From: Alkalicoccus daliensis
Lineage (GTDB): Bacteria > Bacillota > Bacilli > Bacillales > Salisediminibacteriaceae
Direction of reading: 5' to 3'
Length of the DNA: 64,000 nt
Assembly (NCBI RefSeq): GCF_900103955.1
Contig: NZ_FNIL01000002.1
Coordinates: 62,001 to 126,000 of the forward strand
The position numbers and the translations under genes are program-made. Each line of letters begins with the position of its first letter. Position 1 is the first letter of the stretch. The notes under the pieces were generated by a model. That model did not search any database and was not told where the DNA came from. It was given only the letters and a program-made list of their open reading frames with translations. Below are positions 46,134-54,054 of the stretch, in pieces.

Positions 46134-47915
46134 ATGGAATCATTGAAAGATAAACTGCAACTGCTGCCGGCACAGCCGGGATGCTACCTGATGAAAAATA
46201 AGCAGGGCATAATCATTTATATCGGAAAAGCAAAAGTACTGAGAAATCGTGTGCGCTCTTATTTTACCGGTTCTCATGACAGGAAGACCCAGCATCTTGT
46301 CAGCGAAATTCACGACTTTGAATATATCGTTACTTCGTCCGATCTGGAAGCACTGGTGCTGGAGCAGAATCTCATAAAAAAATATGAGCCGCGCTATAAT
46401 ATTTTATTAAAGGATGATAAATCCTATCCATTTATTAAAATAACGAAGGAGAAACATCCTAGGCTGATTACTACCCGCAAGGTGAAAAAAGACGGGGCGA
46501 AATACTTCGGGCCTTATCCGAATGCACAGGCAGCTAATGAGACGAAAAAGCTACTGGACAGGCTTTATCCGCTTCGAAAATGCAGAACGATGCCCGACCG
46601 GGTCTGTTTGTACTATCATATAGGCCAGTGTCTCGCGCCGTGTGAGTTCACCGTGACGCAGGACCAGAACCAGCAGATGATCAAAGAAATGGCGCAGTTT
46701 TTAAACGGCGGACACAAAGAAATCAAAAAGAATATTACACAAAAAATGTACGATGCATCTGAAGCGATGGATTTTGAAAGAGCGAAAGAATATCGTGACC
46801 AGGTGAAGCATATTGAATCAGTGATGGAAAAGCAGAAAATGACGATGACGGAGCAGACGGACAGAGACGTATTTGGGTACTATGTAGACCGTGGCTGGAT
46901 GTGTATTCAAGTATTTTTTGTCCGGCAGGGAAAACTTATTGAGCGAGATGTTTCGATGTTTCCAACCTACCAGGATCCTGTCGATGATTTTTACACTTTT
47001 CTCGGTCAGTTTTACCTGGAAGAGCAGCACAAAAAGCCTTCTGAAATTTTTGTGCCGAACGAAGCGGATGCAGACATGATCAGTGAGTTTCTCCAGATAA
47101 AAACATTGCAGCCGAAGCGGGGACAGAAAAAAGAACTTGTTGAACTTGCAGTGAAAAACGCAAAAATGGCGCTTTCTGAGAAATTCCAGCTGATTGAACG
47201 AGATGAAAAGAAAACAATTCATGCAATAGATAAGTTAGGGAAAGCAATGCAAATTGATACACCTCATCGAATAGAAGCATTCGATAATTCTAATATTATG
47301 GGAGTGGATCCGGTCTCTGCGATGGTATCTTTTCTTGATGGAAAGCCGGATAAGAAAAATTATCGTAAATACAAAGTGAAAACAGTACAGGGGCCGGATG
47401 ATTATGAATCGATGCGGGAAGTCGTCCGAAGAAGATATTCCCGGCTTTTGAAAGAGGAGCAGCCGCTGCCGGATTTAATTGTCATTGACGGCGGGAGCGG
47501 ACAGATTTCTTCTGCACAGGAAGTATTGGAACATGAACTGGGATTGGATATACCTGTCTGCGGCCTGGCAAAGGATGACCGCCATAAAACATCGCAGCTT
47601 ATGATGGGAGATCCGCCGACACCAGTGGAATTATCCAAGACAAGTGAAGAATTTTATCTGCTGCAGCGGATTCAGGATGAAGTGCACCGCTTTGCCATAA
47701 GTTTTCACAGAAATGTTCGAAAGCAGTCTATGTTTACCTCCGTCCTTGATAATATCGAAGGAATAGGAGAAAAAAGAAAGCGTATGCTTTTAAAAGAGTT
47801 CGGCTCACTGAAACGATTAAAAGAGGCGTCTGCGGAAGAAATCGAGAGAGTTGGAATCCCTAAGCAAGTTGCCCGGTCCTTAGCGAAGGCTATACAGGAA
47901 GAAACCGATAAATAG
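46134..47915 (+). CDS. uvrC: Excinuclease ABC subunit C
   Basis: Makes both incisions in nucleotide excision repair. The 593-residue protein has the GIY-YIG nuclease ([24 protein letters not shown], shown in part by [10 protein letters not shown] near 22), the UVR motif (about 195-230), the RNase H-like C-terminal nuclease with [10 protein letters not shown] (near 382) and [10 protein letters not shown] (near 452), and terminal helix-hairpin-helix motifs ([16 protein letters not shown]). GCAGGAGG supports ATG 46134; an in-frame GTG at 46131 is the only close alternative. An upstream extension to 46068 lies in the hairpin. Confidence 0.95.
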   Translation: MESLKDKLQLLPAQPGCYLMKNKQGIIIYIGKAKVLRNRVRSYFTGSHDRKTQHLVSEIHDFEYIVTSSDLEALVLEQNLIKKYEPRYNILLKDDKSYPFIKITKEKHPRLITTRKVKKDGAKYFGPYPNAQAANETKKLLDRLYPLRKCRTMPDRVCLYYHIGQCLAPCEFTVTQDQNQQMIKEMAQFLNGGHKEIKKNITQKMYDASEAMDFERAKEYRDQVKHIESVMEKQKMTMTEQTDRDVFGYYVDRGWMCIQVFFVRQGKLIERDVSMFPTYQDPVDDFYTFLGQFYLEEQHKKPSEIFVPNEADADMISEFLQIKTLQPKRGQKKELVELAVKNAKMALSEKFQLIERDEKKTIHAIDKLGKAMQIDTPHRIEAFDNSNIMGVDPVSAMVSFLDGKPDKKNYRKYKVKTVQGPDDYESMREVVRRRYSRLLKEEQPLPDLIVIDGGSGQISSAQEVLEHELGLDIPVCGLAKDDRHKTSQLMMGDPPTPVELSKTSEEFYLLQRIQDEVHRFAISFHRNVRKQSMFTSVLDNIEGIGEKRKRMLLKEFGSLKRLKEASAEEIERVGIPKQVARSLAKAIQEETDK

Positions 47916-48073
47916 ACGATTAAGCGATTTGTCAATAAACCTTCCCTTTGTTACGCTTTTATAGGTGTTGTTTTTACCAGAAAAAAAGAAATATTCAGGT
48001 TTTCTTTTGCGCGTAAGCAGGTAATTAATAATTGAAGCGCAGCTGTGTAAATATGTGAAGGAGGGCGTACAAA

Positions 48074-49324
48074 TTGGCTACAATTGTTCAAAAATTCGGT
48101 GGTACTTCCGTCGGAGATACCGACAAGATCAAACGGGTTGCTCAAGGAATTAAGCAACGTATGGATGAGGGGCACAAAGTTGTCACCGTCGTATCTGCGA
48201 TGGGAAAATCAACGGACAAGCTAGTTGAATTAGCAGATGAAATTACGGAAGATCCAGATCCTCGTGAAATGGATATGCTGCTGACAACAGGGGAACAAGT
48301 AACAATTTCACTTGTCGTAATGGCGTTAAAAGAAATTGGCGTTGATGCAGTTTCTCTGACAGGCTGGCAGGCTGGAATTGTCACGGAAGAAGTTTATCAG
48401 GACGCACGTATCACAGATATTCAGACAGAAACTCTGGATCAACATTTGAATGAGGGAAAAGCGGTGCTAGTAGCTGGATTCCAGGGGGTAAGTGAAGAAG
48501 GCAATATTACCACCCTTGGGCGTGGAGGCTCTGACACGACAGCGGTAGCACTTGCTGCTGCACTGGATGCAGAATCTTGCTCTATCTATACTGACGTAAC
48601 AGGAGTTTATACTTCTGATCCAAGGTATGTAAAAAATGCGCGGCAGCTCAGCAGTATTTCTTATGATGAGATGCTGGAACTCGCTTATCTTGGAGCAGGT
48701 GTCCTTCATCCGCGTGCAGTGGAATTTGCGAAGAATTACAATGTGAAGTTAGTGGTGCGTTCCAGTATGGAAAATGTGGAAGGCACAATTGTTGAGGAGG
48801 AAGCTTCAATGGAACAAAATCTTACGGTGCGGGGACTTGCTTTTGATGATAACATTACAAAGGTTACAGTAGAGCGTCTTCCAAACCATTATGATACGAT
48901 GTCAAATCTGTTTAAACTTTTGTCTGAAGAAGGTATCAATATAGACATTATCATTCAGCAGATGACTTCTGACCATGGAATTAATGTGTCATTTACCATT
49001 GATTCCTCTAAACTGGGGAAAACAATGGACTTAATTCATGCAAACAGAGAGACACTCTGTTACAGTGAAGTGCATCACGAGAGTTCTTTATCGAAAGTTT
49101 CTATCGTTGGCTCCGGGATGATTTCCAACCCGGGCGTAGCTGCAGATATGTTTAAAGTACTTGCAGAAGAAGAAGTAGCTATTAAAATGGTAAGTACTTC
49201 AGAAATTGCAGTATCTTCTGTAGTACCTGAAAAGGATATGATACGTGCTTCGGAAGCACTGCATTCCTTCTTCGGACTGGATGCACAGGAACAAGAAAAA
49301 ATTGAGCTTGCAAAACAAGCATAA
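48074..49324 (+). CDS. lysC: Aspartokinase (LysC type) with internal beta-subunit start
   Basis: Phosphorylates aspartate, entering lysine, threonine, methionine and diaminopimelate synthesis. The 416-residue protein has the kinase motif VQKFGGTSVG, GRGGSDTTAVALA and two ACT domains (about 265-400). Translation starts at TTG 48074 after GAAGGAGGG. As in B. subtilis LysC, a second in-frame start is visible: GAGGAGG at 48794 and ATG at 48809 (codon 246), which would give a 171-residue beta subunit. Only 158 bases separate it from uvrC, and I see none of the lysine riboswitch that precedes lysC in B. subtilis. Confidence 0.93.
   Translation: MATIVQKFGGTSVGDTDKIKRVAQGIKQRMDEGHKVVTVVSAMGKSTDKLVELADEITEDPDPREMDMLLTTGEQVTISLVVMALKEIGVDAVSLTGWQAGIVTEEVYQDARITDIQTETLDQHLNEGKAVLVAGFQGVSEEGNITTLGRGGSDTTAVALAAALDAESCSIYTDVTGVYTSDPRYVKNARQLSSISYDEMLELAYLGAGVLHPRAVEFAKNYNVKLVVRSSMENVEGTIVEEEASMEQNLTVRGLAFDDNITKVTVERLPNHYDTMSNLFKLLSEEGINIDIIIQQMTSDHGINVSFTIDSSKLGKTMDLIHANRETLCYSEVHHESSLSKVSIVGSGMISNPGVAADMFKVLAEEEVAIKMVSTSEIAVSSVVPEKDMIRASEALHSFFGLDAQEQEKIELAKQA
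48794..48811 (+). promoter_or_regulatory. Internal ribosome site and start for LysC beta subunit
   Basis: GAGGAGG (48794-48800), eight-base spacing, ATG 48809 in frame with lysC, beginning MEQNLTVRGLAF. The alpha/beta arrangement is established for B. subtilis aspartokinase II. Confidence 0.75.
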
Positions 49325-49330
49325 TAAAAC

Positions 49331-49371
49331 GCCCGTCTTCTGCTGTAAAAGCAGGAAACGGGCTTTTTTTT
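49331..49371 (+). terminator. Terminator after lysC
   Basis: GCCCGTcttCTGCT pairs with AGCAGgaaACGGGC (49331-49363), followed by eight T. Confidence 0.88.
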
Positions 49372-49494
49372 GCTATGTTGAGGATTGGTCTGGGGAGGCA
49401 GTATAAGTCGCTGATGAAAGGAAATATTCCTCCTCTGAGGCACGTGCTTAAGATTCTTTCCAAGGACTTAAACTGCTGAAAACAAGAGATATAG

Positions 49495-49572
49495 GAGCTG
49501 GCAGTCTGCCGAAGGAAAACAGAGGCGGCCCCATACATAAATATACAAACTTCCATACTTCATAAATAATTT
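49495..49572 (-). repeat. Intergenic modular repeat, left-end remnant
   Basis: Read on the minus strand: TTTATGAAGTATGGAAGTTTGTATATTTATGTATGGGG, resembling the first 50 bases of the copies at 44731 and 53335 (TTTATAAAGTTAGGAATTTTGTATATTTATGATTTGC). The sequence beyond it toward 49390 is more diverged. Confidence 0.55.
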
Positions 49573-49575
49573 GAA

Positions 49576-49607
49576 AAGCACTGCTTCAGGAATGAGAAGC
49601 AGTGCTT
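49576..49607 (-). terminator. Terminator downstream of the MMPL transporter
   Basis: Minus strand: AAGCACTGCTTC pairs with GAAGCAGTGCTT, followed by TT-rich sequence (49576-49607). Confidence 0.8.
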
Positions 49608-49624
49608 GTTATTACTGAGTTTCT

Positions 49625-52444
49625 TTATTTTCTTCCAGGCGCTTTGAATGGCAGCCAGTTATTTTCCCCAAACAGGCGAACCATTAGAGGGATGAATAAT
49701 GGCAGCATTACAAACGCATAGAGCAGCAGTCCAGTAAGCACCAGCGTACCTATTTGCACGAGTGAAAGTACGCCGGATGGCATCATTGCACCGAACGTTC
49801 CCGCTAGTATAATCGCTGCGGAAAGAATGACTGTCCCTATTTTCGTCATGGCACCGAGCAAGGCATCATGCACAGAGTGGTCTTTCATATTTTCTGCAAA
49901 ACGGCCCATTAAGAAGATAGAGTAATCGACCCCGAGAGCCATCAGCATGACAAATCCAAAGAATGGTACGGCCCAGCTGATGCCGGGATATCCCAGGATT
50001 GTCACAAAGATAAGTTCAGTGACAGCCATTGAAATTATATATGTTCCGATAAGAGAAGCTAATATATAAACGGGCATAATCAATGAACGGAGCATAACAA
50101 CAAGTACGAGAAAAATACCACTCAGCATTATTGCCGCTGTACGATAAAAATCCTGATCAGATATTTCTGCAAGGTCTGCATTTGTGGCAGGAAGACCTCC
50201 CAGGGAATATCTAAACTCATCCGGCCATTCAGACAATGCACGAGCAATTTGTTCATCTATTTCGTTTACCGTATCCATCGCAGCATTGCTGTAGGGATCA
50301 ATTGCCAGTACTACGTCAAGCGTCGTGACAAGTTCATTTGGTGTAGTGAATGCAGAAGTAAGCTCATCCATCTCATCATCCTCGAATGCTTCCGCAGGTA
50401 CATAGAAGCCTTCGAGCGGATGCGCAGGCTGGGAGGCAATTTCATCTAGCAGTTCATTAACCTCTTCCATTCCTTCAAGAATTTCTTCTGTTCCTTCAGC
50501 GATTTCATCTACTGCATCAGCAATTTCAACAAATGCTTCGCCAATATCAGAGAAACCTTCAGCGAGATCTGTCTGGCCATCGCTGATTTCTGTCTGTCCT
50601 GCAGCGGCTTCAGAAATGCCGTTTTGAATTTCTTCCTGCCCCTCTGCAAGTTCATTAGTACCGCCGGCCGTTTCCTGGAGTCCTGTTTCCAGTTCATTTA
50701 AGCCGCCGCTTAATTCTTCCAATGTTCCGGCAGTCTGGGGATCAAGTGCTGGATTTTGAGCAATTTCAGCAATAGCACCCTGAATACCTGCCATTTCCTC
50801 TGCGATATTTCCCTGCGCAGCAGCAAGTTCCCTTGCCCCCGCTGCTGATTCTTCCAACCCATCGGCAGACTCGTTCAGACCTTCCTGGAGTTCTGCAGAG
50901 CCTTCCGCAAGATCTGCGGCACCATCTGCGGCTTCATCTGTCGCGTCCTGTTCTTCCCGCAGATTTTCACTGAGTTCATTTAAGCCGTCTATAATTTCTT
51001 CCAGGCCTTCTTCCATCTCTTCCGTGCCATCCGCAGCTTCTCCCATTAAATAAGGGATGCTGAACTCTTCAACCGTTTCTCCATCCGGGCGGGAAAAACT
51101 TCTCACTTCTTCAACTTCTTCAATCATCGATACCTGTTGAGAAACTTGTTCGATGACCGGCAGCATTTCAGATTGATTCCACGGTTCTTCCGACTCCATG
51201 ACTACCTTGACCGGGAAAGAGTGCCCGACACCAAAACGGTCGGAAACAATTTCTATCGCTTCCACAGATTCAAAATCGCTTCCTATTTCATCAAGTGAGT
51301 GGAAAGAAAGCCGCTGTTCATAAAATAAAAATGAAGGGACCAGGAGGGCAATCAGGATCAGAGAGGTCCATCCTGGACGGACGAAAGAAAATTTTCCTAA
51401 CCCTTTCCAGATTCTGCTGTCCGTATCTTCCAGCGCACGTTTCGAAGGCCAGAAAATTTTCTCTCCAAGAAGCAGCATTGCTACAGGGACCCAGACGACT
51501 AAAGCTAAAACGAGCAGTACAATTCCCACTGCCACACCTGCGGCAGACTGGTACAGATCAAAATCTGCCAGGCCAATTGCAGCAAAGCCGATAAATCCTG
51601 TTAATGCACTTGAAAATACAGTAGGTCCCACAGCGCGATAGGTTTCTTTTACAGCCGTGACACGATTATCCTGTTTCGCAAGCTCTTCTTTAAATCGATT
51701 TAAAAGAAGAATACAGTAATCAGTCCCTATACCGAATAAAATTGCTACGATAAAAATCTGCGTAAAGTTGGATACAGGGAAGTCCCAGCCGTCTATCATA
51801 AAAGAAACGACCGGAATGGTAATAAAATAAGCAGCTCCCACAGTAACTAATGGTACTAATGGAGCTACCACAGAACGGAATACAAACAACAGGATAGTGA
51901 TTACAAATACAACTGTAATAATTTCCGTGGTTGCAAGGCCTTCTTCCGAACTGATAATTACGTCATCTTCTATAATTGCTTCCCCGCTGACGAAGGTTTC
52001 CACCTCTTCGTTTAATGCAGCAGCTTCTACATCAGGCCGGACAGTCGGGACATCGTTCAGTGTCATATCAAGTGTAATGACTGCCATCAAGGTAGTTTCA
52101 TCATCACTGATCAGCGCACTGCTTTCTTCGTTTTCAAAGGGGGAGGTAATATCCACTACCGGGAATCCCTGAATTTCTTCCGGGAAATCATTCAGCGTAT
52201 CTTCTACGGAGTTAAGCTGATCCTCGGTAAAGCCGTCATCTTCCACATAAACCAGCAGGATTTCTTCTCCGGAAGCTCCTTCATTCTCGGCAAGAATATC
52301 TGCTGTGACAGCAGTCTGGTAATTATCAGGTATATCAAATTGTCCTCTTTCCCTGACTAGCTGATCGAGATCCGGGCTCGCGAGAAACAGCCAGATTCCA
52401 AGGCCGATCCAGAGAAAAGGAAATATATAAATCAGGCGGCGCAT
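49625..52444 (-). CDS. MMPL/RND family membrane transporter (YdfJ-like)
   Basis: A 939-residue transporter with two homologous halves: first transmembrane helix near 5-24, a helix group near 175-365, and a second group near 745-930. Characteristic GIGTDYCILLLNRFKEEL (near 238) and ALGVDYSIFLMGRFAENM (second half) motifs mark the proton relay. Between the halves (about 470-690) is a long Glu/Ala/Leu-rich stretch of repeating short units (variants of LAEGSAEL, EELSGGLNELETGL), probably an extended coiled coil outside the membrane. Start overlaps the MarR gene by one base (TAATG), so the regulator and transporter form one operon. Likely exports lipids or toxic compounds; substrate unknown. Confidence 0.9.
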   Translation of the reverse strand: MRRLIYIFPFLWIGLGIWLFLASPDLDQLVRERGQFDIPDNYQTAVTADILAENEGASGEEILLVYVEDDGFTEDQLNSVEDTLNDFPEEIQGFPVVDITSPFENEESSALISDDETTLMAVITLDMTLNDVPTVRPDVEAAALNEEVETFVSGEAIIEDDVIISSEEGLATTEIITVVFVITILLFVFRSVVAPLVPLVTVGAAYFITIPVVSFMIDGWDFPVSNFTQIFIVAILFGIGTDYCILLLNRFKEELAKQDNRVTAVKETYRAVGPTVFSSALTGFIGFAAIGLADFDLYQSAAGVAVGIVLLVLALVVWVPVAMLLLGEKIFWPSKRALEDTDSRIWKGLGKFSFVRPGWTSLILIALLVPSFLFYEQRLSFHSLDEIGSDFESVEAIEIVSDRFGVGHSFPVKVVMESEEPWNQSEMLPVIEQVSQQVSMIEEVEEVRSFSRPDGETVEEFSIPYLMGEAADGTEEMEEGLEEIIDGLNELSENLREEQDATDEAADGAADLAEGSAELQEGLNESADGLEESAAGARELAAAQGNIAEEMAGIQGAIAEIAQNPALDPQTAGTLEELSGGLNELETGLQETAGGTNELAEGQEEIQNGISEAAAGQTEISDGQTDLAEGFSDIGEAFVEIADAVDEIAEGTEEILEGMEEVNELLDEIASQPAHPLEGFYVPAEAFEDDEMDELTSAFTTPNELVTTLDVVLAIDPYSNAAMDTVNEIDEQIARALSEWPDEFRYSLGGLPATNADLAEISDQDFYRTAAIMLSGIFLVLVVMLRSLIMPVYILASLIGTYIISMAVTELIFVTILGYPGISWAVPFFGFVMLMALGVDYSIFLMGRFAENMKDHSVHDALLGAMTKIGTVILSAAIILAGTFGAMMPSGVLSLVQIGTLVLTGLLLYAFVMLPLFIPLMVRLFGENNWLPFKAPGRK

Positions 52445-52887
52445 TAAAATTCCTCCTCGTGCAGCATTTGATTCAGTTTATGATAAACACTTAAAAAAAC
52501 TTCCAGTTCTTCTTCATCCAGTCTGGAAAAGTAGGGTTCAATAAAATCAGTCATTGCTTTTTTTCCTTCTTCCAGAGCAGCTTCTCCAGCAGCAGTAAGT
52601 TCGATTAAAATACTTCGTCTGTCTGCATGGCCGGAAGTGCGCTGCACAAATCCTCTTTCTTCCAAACGCGCCACTTTACTTGTCACGGCACTTTTATGTA
52701 CATCCGTTTCCTGCGCTACTCTCTTCGCAGAAATGGCACCTTCTTTTTTCAGCACTCTTAATATTCCGAACTGTTCCAGTGAAATAGGCATTGCCTGATC
52801 TACGAGCACCCGGTCTATTTTTTTGGTGGCAAACAAGTATACATTTGCATACTGATCGATCAGTTCCTGTAATCTTTCTTTATCCAT
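52444..52887 (-). CDS. MarR family transcriptional regulator
   Basis: A 147-residue winged-helix regulator. The recognition helix region AQETDVHKSAVTSKVARLEERGFVQR and the wing SGHADRRSILIELT are typical of MarR. Start ATG at 52887 has AGGAG eight bases upstream; GTG at 52896 is a less likely alternative. It precedes and overlaps the MMPL transporter gene, and a perfect inverted repeat overlies its promoter, so autorepression with release by an exported compound is likely. Confidence 0.9.
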   Translation of the reverse strand: MDKERLQELIDQYANVYLFATKKIDRVLVDQAMPISLEQFGILRVLKKEGAISAKRVAQETDVHKSAVTSKVARLEERGFVQRTSGHADRRSILIELTAAGEAALEEGKKAMTDFIEPYFSRLDEEELEVFLSVYHKLNQMLHEEEF

Positions 52888-52919
52888 TCTAATCACTCCT
52901 GAAAAATATCAACTGCAAA

Positions 52920-52950
52920 TTAGTTTACCCCATAAACTAAAAATGTTCAA
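52920..52950 (-). promoter_or_regulatory. MarR-type operator over the marR-mmpL promoter
   Basis: TTAGTTTA (52920-52927), five bases, TAAACTAA (52933-52940): a perfect 8+8 inverted repeat. On the minus strand TTGAAC (52950-52945), 17-base spacer and TAAACT (52927-52922) form a promoter overlapped by the operator. Confidence 0.8.
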
Positions 52951-52980
52951 AATAAACACCTGAAAAATAAATTTTCAGGT

Positions 52981-53335
52981 GTCAAGTCTGTTAAAAAATT
53001 TTTCTATATTAAGTATGCGCTTTTATGCTTTGCCTTCGAAGGTACGCTTTCCGGAGGGAACTCTCTCAGCTAACCTGCCTCTGGCAGGTGGATCTTCGAA
53101 TCGTTCTAAATCCTCCCGGAGTCGACCTTCTGCGACTGCAGCTGAGAAAAAAGAGGACTAGATTTTATATAGTGTCTCCAGTACAAGCGCAGTCTTCAGC
53201 TATTTCTTCTGCCCCAGGGGACAGTAGAAATAGCTGAAGACGAGCAGGCAAGGTTCCGCAAGAGAGCGGAGGAAAACCCATACATAGCAAATCATAAATA
53301 TACAAAATTCCTAACTTTATAAACACTCTGAACAC
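52981..53335 (-). repeat. Intergenic modular repeat, long copy 4 (inverted)
   Basis: On the minus strand it starts GTGTTTATAAAGTTAGGAATTTTG and ends with the right module GTTAGCTGAGAGAGTTCCCTCCGG...AAAAGC. It has TGCAGTCGCAG and the CGATTCGAAGATCCACCTGCC block shared with copy 1. At 53192-53241 the motif GTCTTCAGCTATTTC is present in inverted duplicate, forming a 50-base hairpin. Both ends abut similar hairpins (52956-52982 and 53335-53357). No gene in 52951-53471. Confidence 0.9.
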
Positions 53336-53357
53336 CTGAAAAAATAAAATTTTCAGG
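53335..53357. other. Hairpin CCTGAAAA/TTTTCAGG, flank of repeat copy 4
   Basis: CCTGAAAA (53335-53342) and TTTTCAGG (53350-53357) form a hairpin that nearly duplicates ACACCTGAAAA...TTTTCAGGTGT at 52956-52982 on the other side of the repeat. It may terminate yslB transcription. Confidence 0.7.
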
Positions 53358-53471
53358 ACTCAGGTTTTATTAAGTTTCAATTCAAGGGCTCATATTGGAT
53401 ACTTTGCGCTGCAACCCTTAATTAATTTAGTTAGCCTCAAAAAATTCACCGCAGTTCATATGTCTCCGGGC

Positions 53472-53900
53472 TTAGGTAAGGGGAGCATTCGGTGCTGTCG
53501 GGTCTTTCTTATCCCAGCGGACAGTGATTTGAAAAACTACTGGCTTTTTCTTTTTGACTTCGTAGGAAGCTTCAGCGAGCAGCTCTTTTTCCAGCTCCAC
53601 CATCTGGGCGATAAAGCCTGTTTCCAATGAATATGGACGGTCCGCCTCATAGCTTGAGGTCGTCACTTCATATGTTCGTTCATTCTTTTTATCTTTAATA
53701 AGCTCCAGCCGCCCCCAGTTTGCTTCCTGAAACCAGTTTTGCAGGGCTTCTGTTTCCATCAGCTTATGCTTTCTTGCGAGAGATTTCCCTCCCCAGTATA
53801 AAATGATATTTTCTTCTTCTCCGAGCAGAATTGGAAGCAGCTCATGTCTCAGTACATCATAACTGTAAGGGGAAATTAGATTTTGCGTTTCGTCTGGCAT
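53472..53900 (-). CDS. yslB: YslB family protein (DUF2507)
   Basis: A 142-residue soluble protein of unknown function; related to the V4R-like DUF2507 family as judged by YSYDVLRHELLPILLGEEENIILYWGGKSLARK-type start and the later ETGFIAQMVE segment. The start is the second of two ATG codons (53900), eight bases from AAGGA; the first (53909) touches the ribosome site. In B. subtilis yslB lies between lysC and sdhC, as here, and is tied to the sdh region only by position. Confidence 0.8.
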   Translation of the reverse strand: MPDETQNLISPYSYDVLRHELLPILLGEEENIILYWGGKSLARKHKLMETEALQNWFQEANWGRLELIKDKKNERTYEVTTSSYEADRPYSLETGFIAQMVELEKELLAEASYEVKKKKPVVFQITVRWDKKDPTAPNAPLT

Positions 53901-54054
53901 GCATCTCATCCTTCACTGATTAATTATCTTCATATTTTAACATACTATTGGATTTTACAAAGTCCTCAGAAAAGAAACTGAGAAATAACGTGGAAGAAGC
54001 AGGAAGAACATGATATACTAAAGCGCGAATTCACTGGAAAGATAGGTGTTACAT

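Noticed and set aside
47916-48073. Search for a lysine riboswitch before lysC
   Set aside because: The gap is too short and lacks both the conserved blocks and a terminator.
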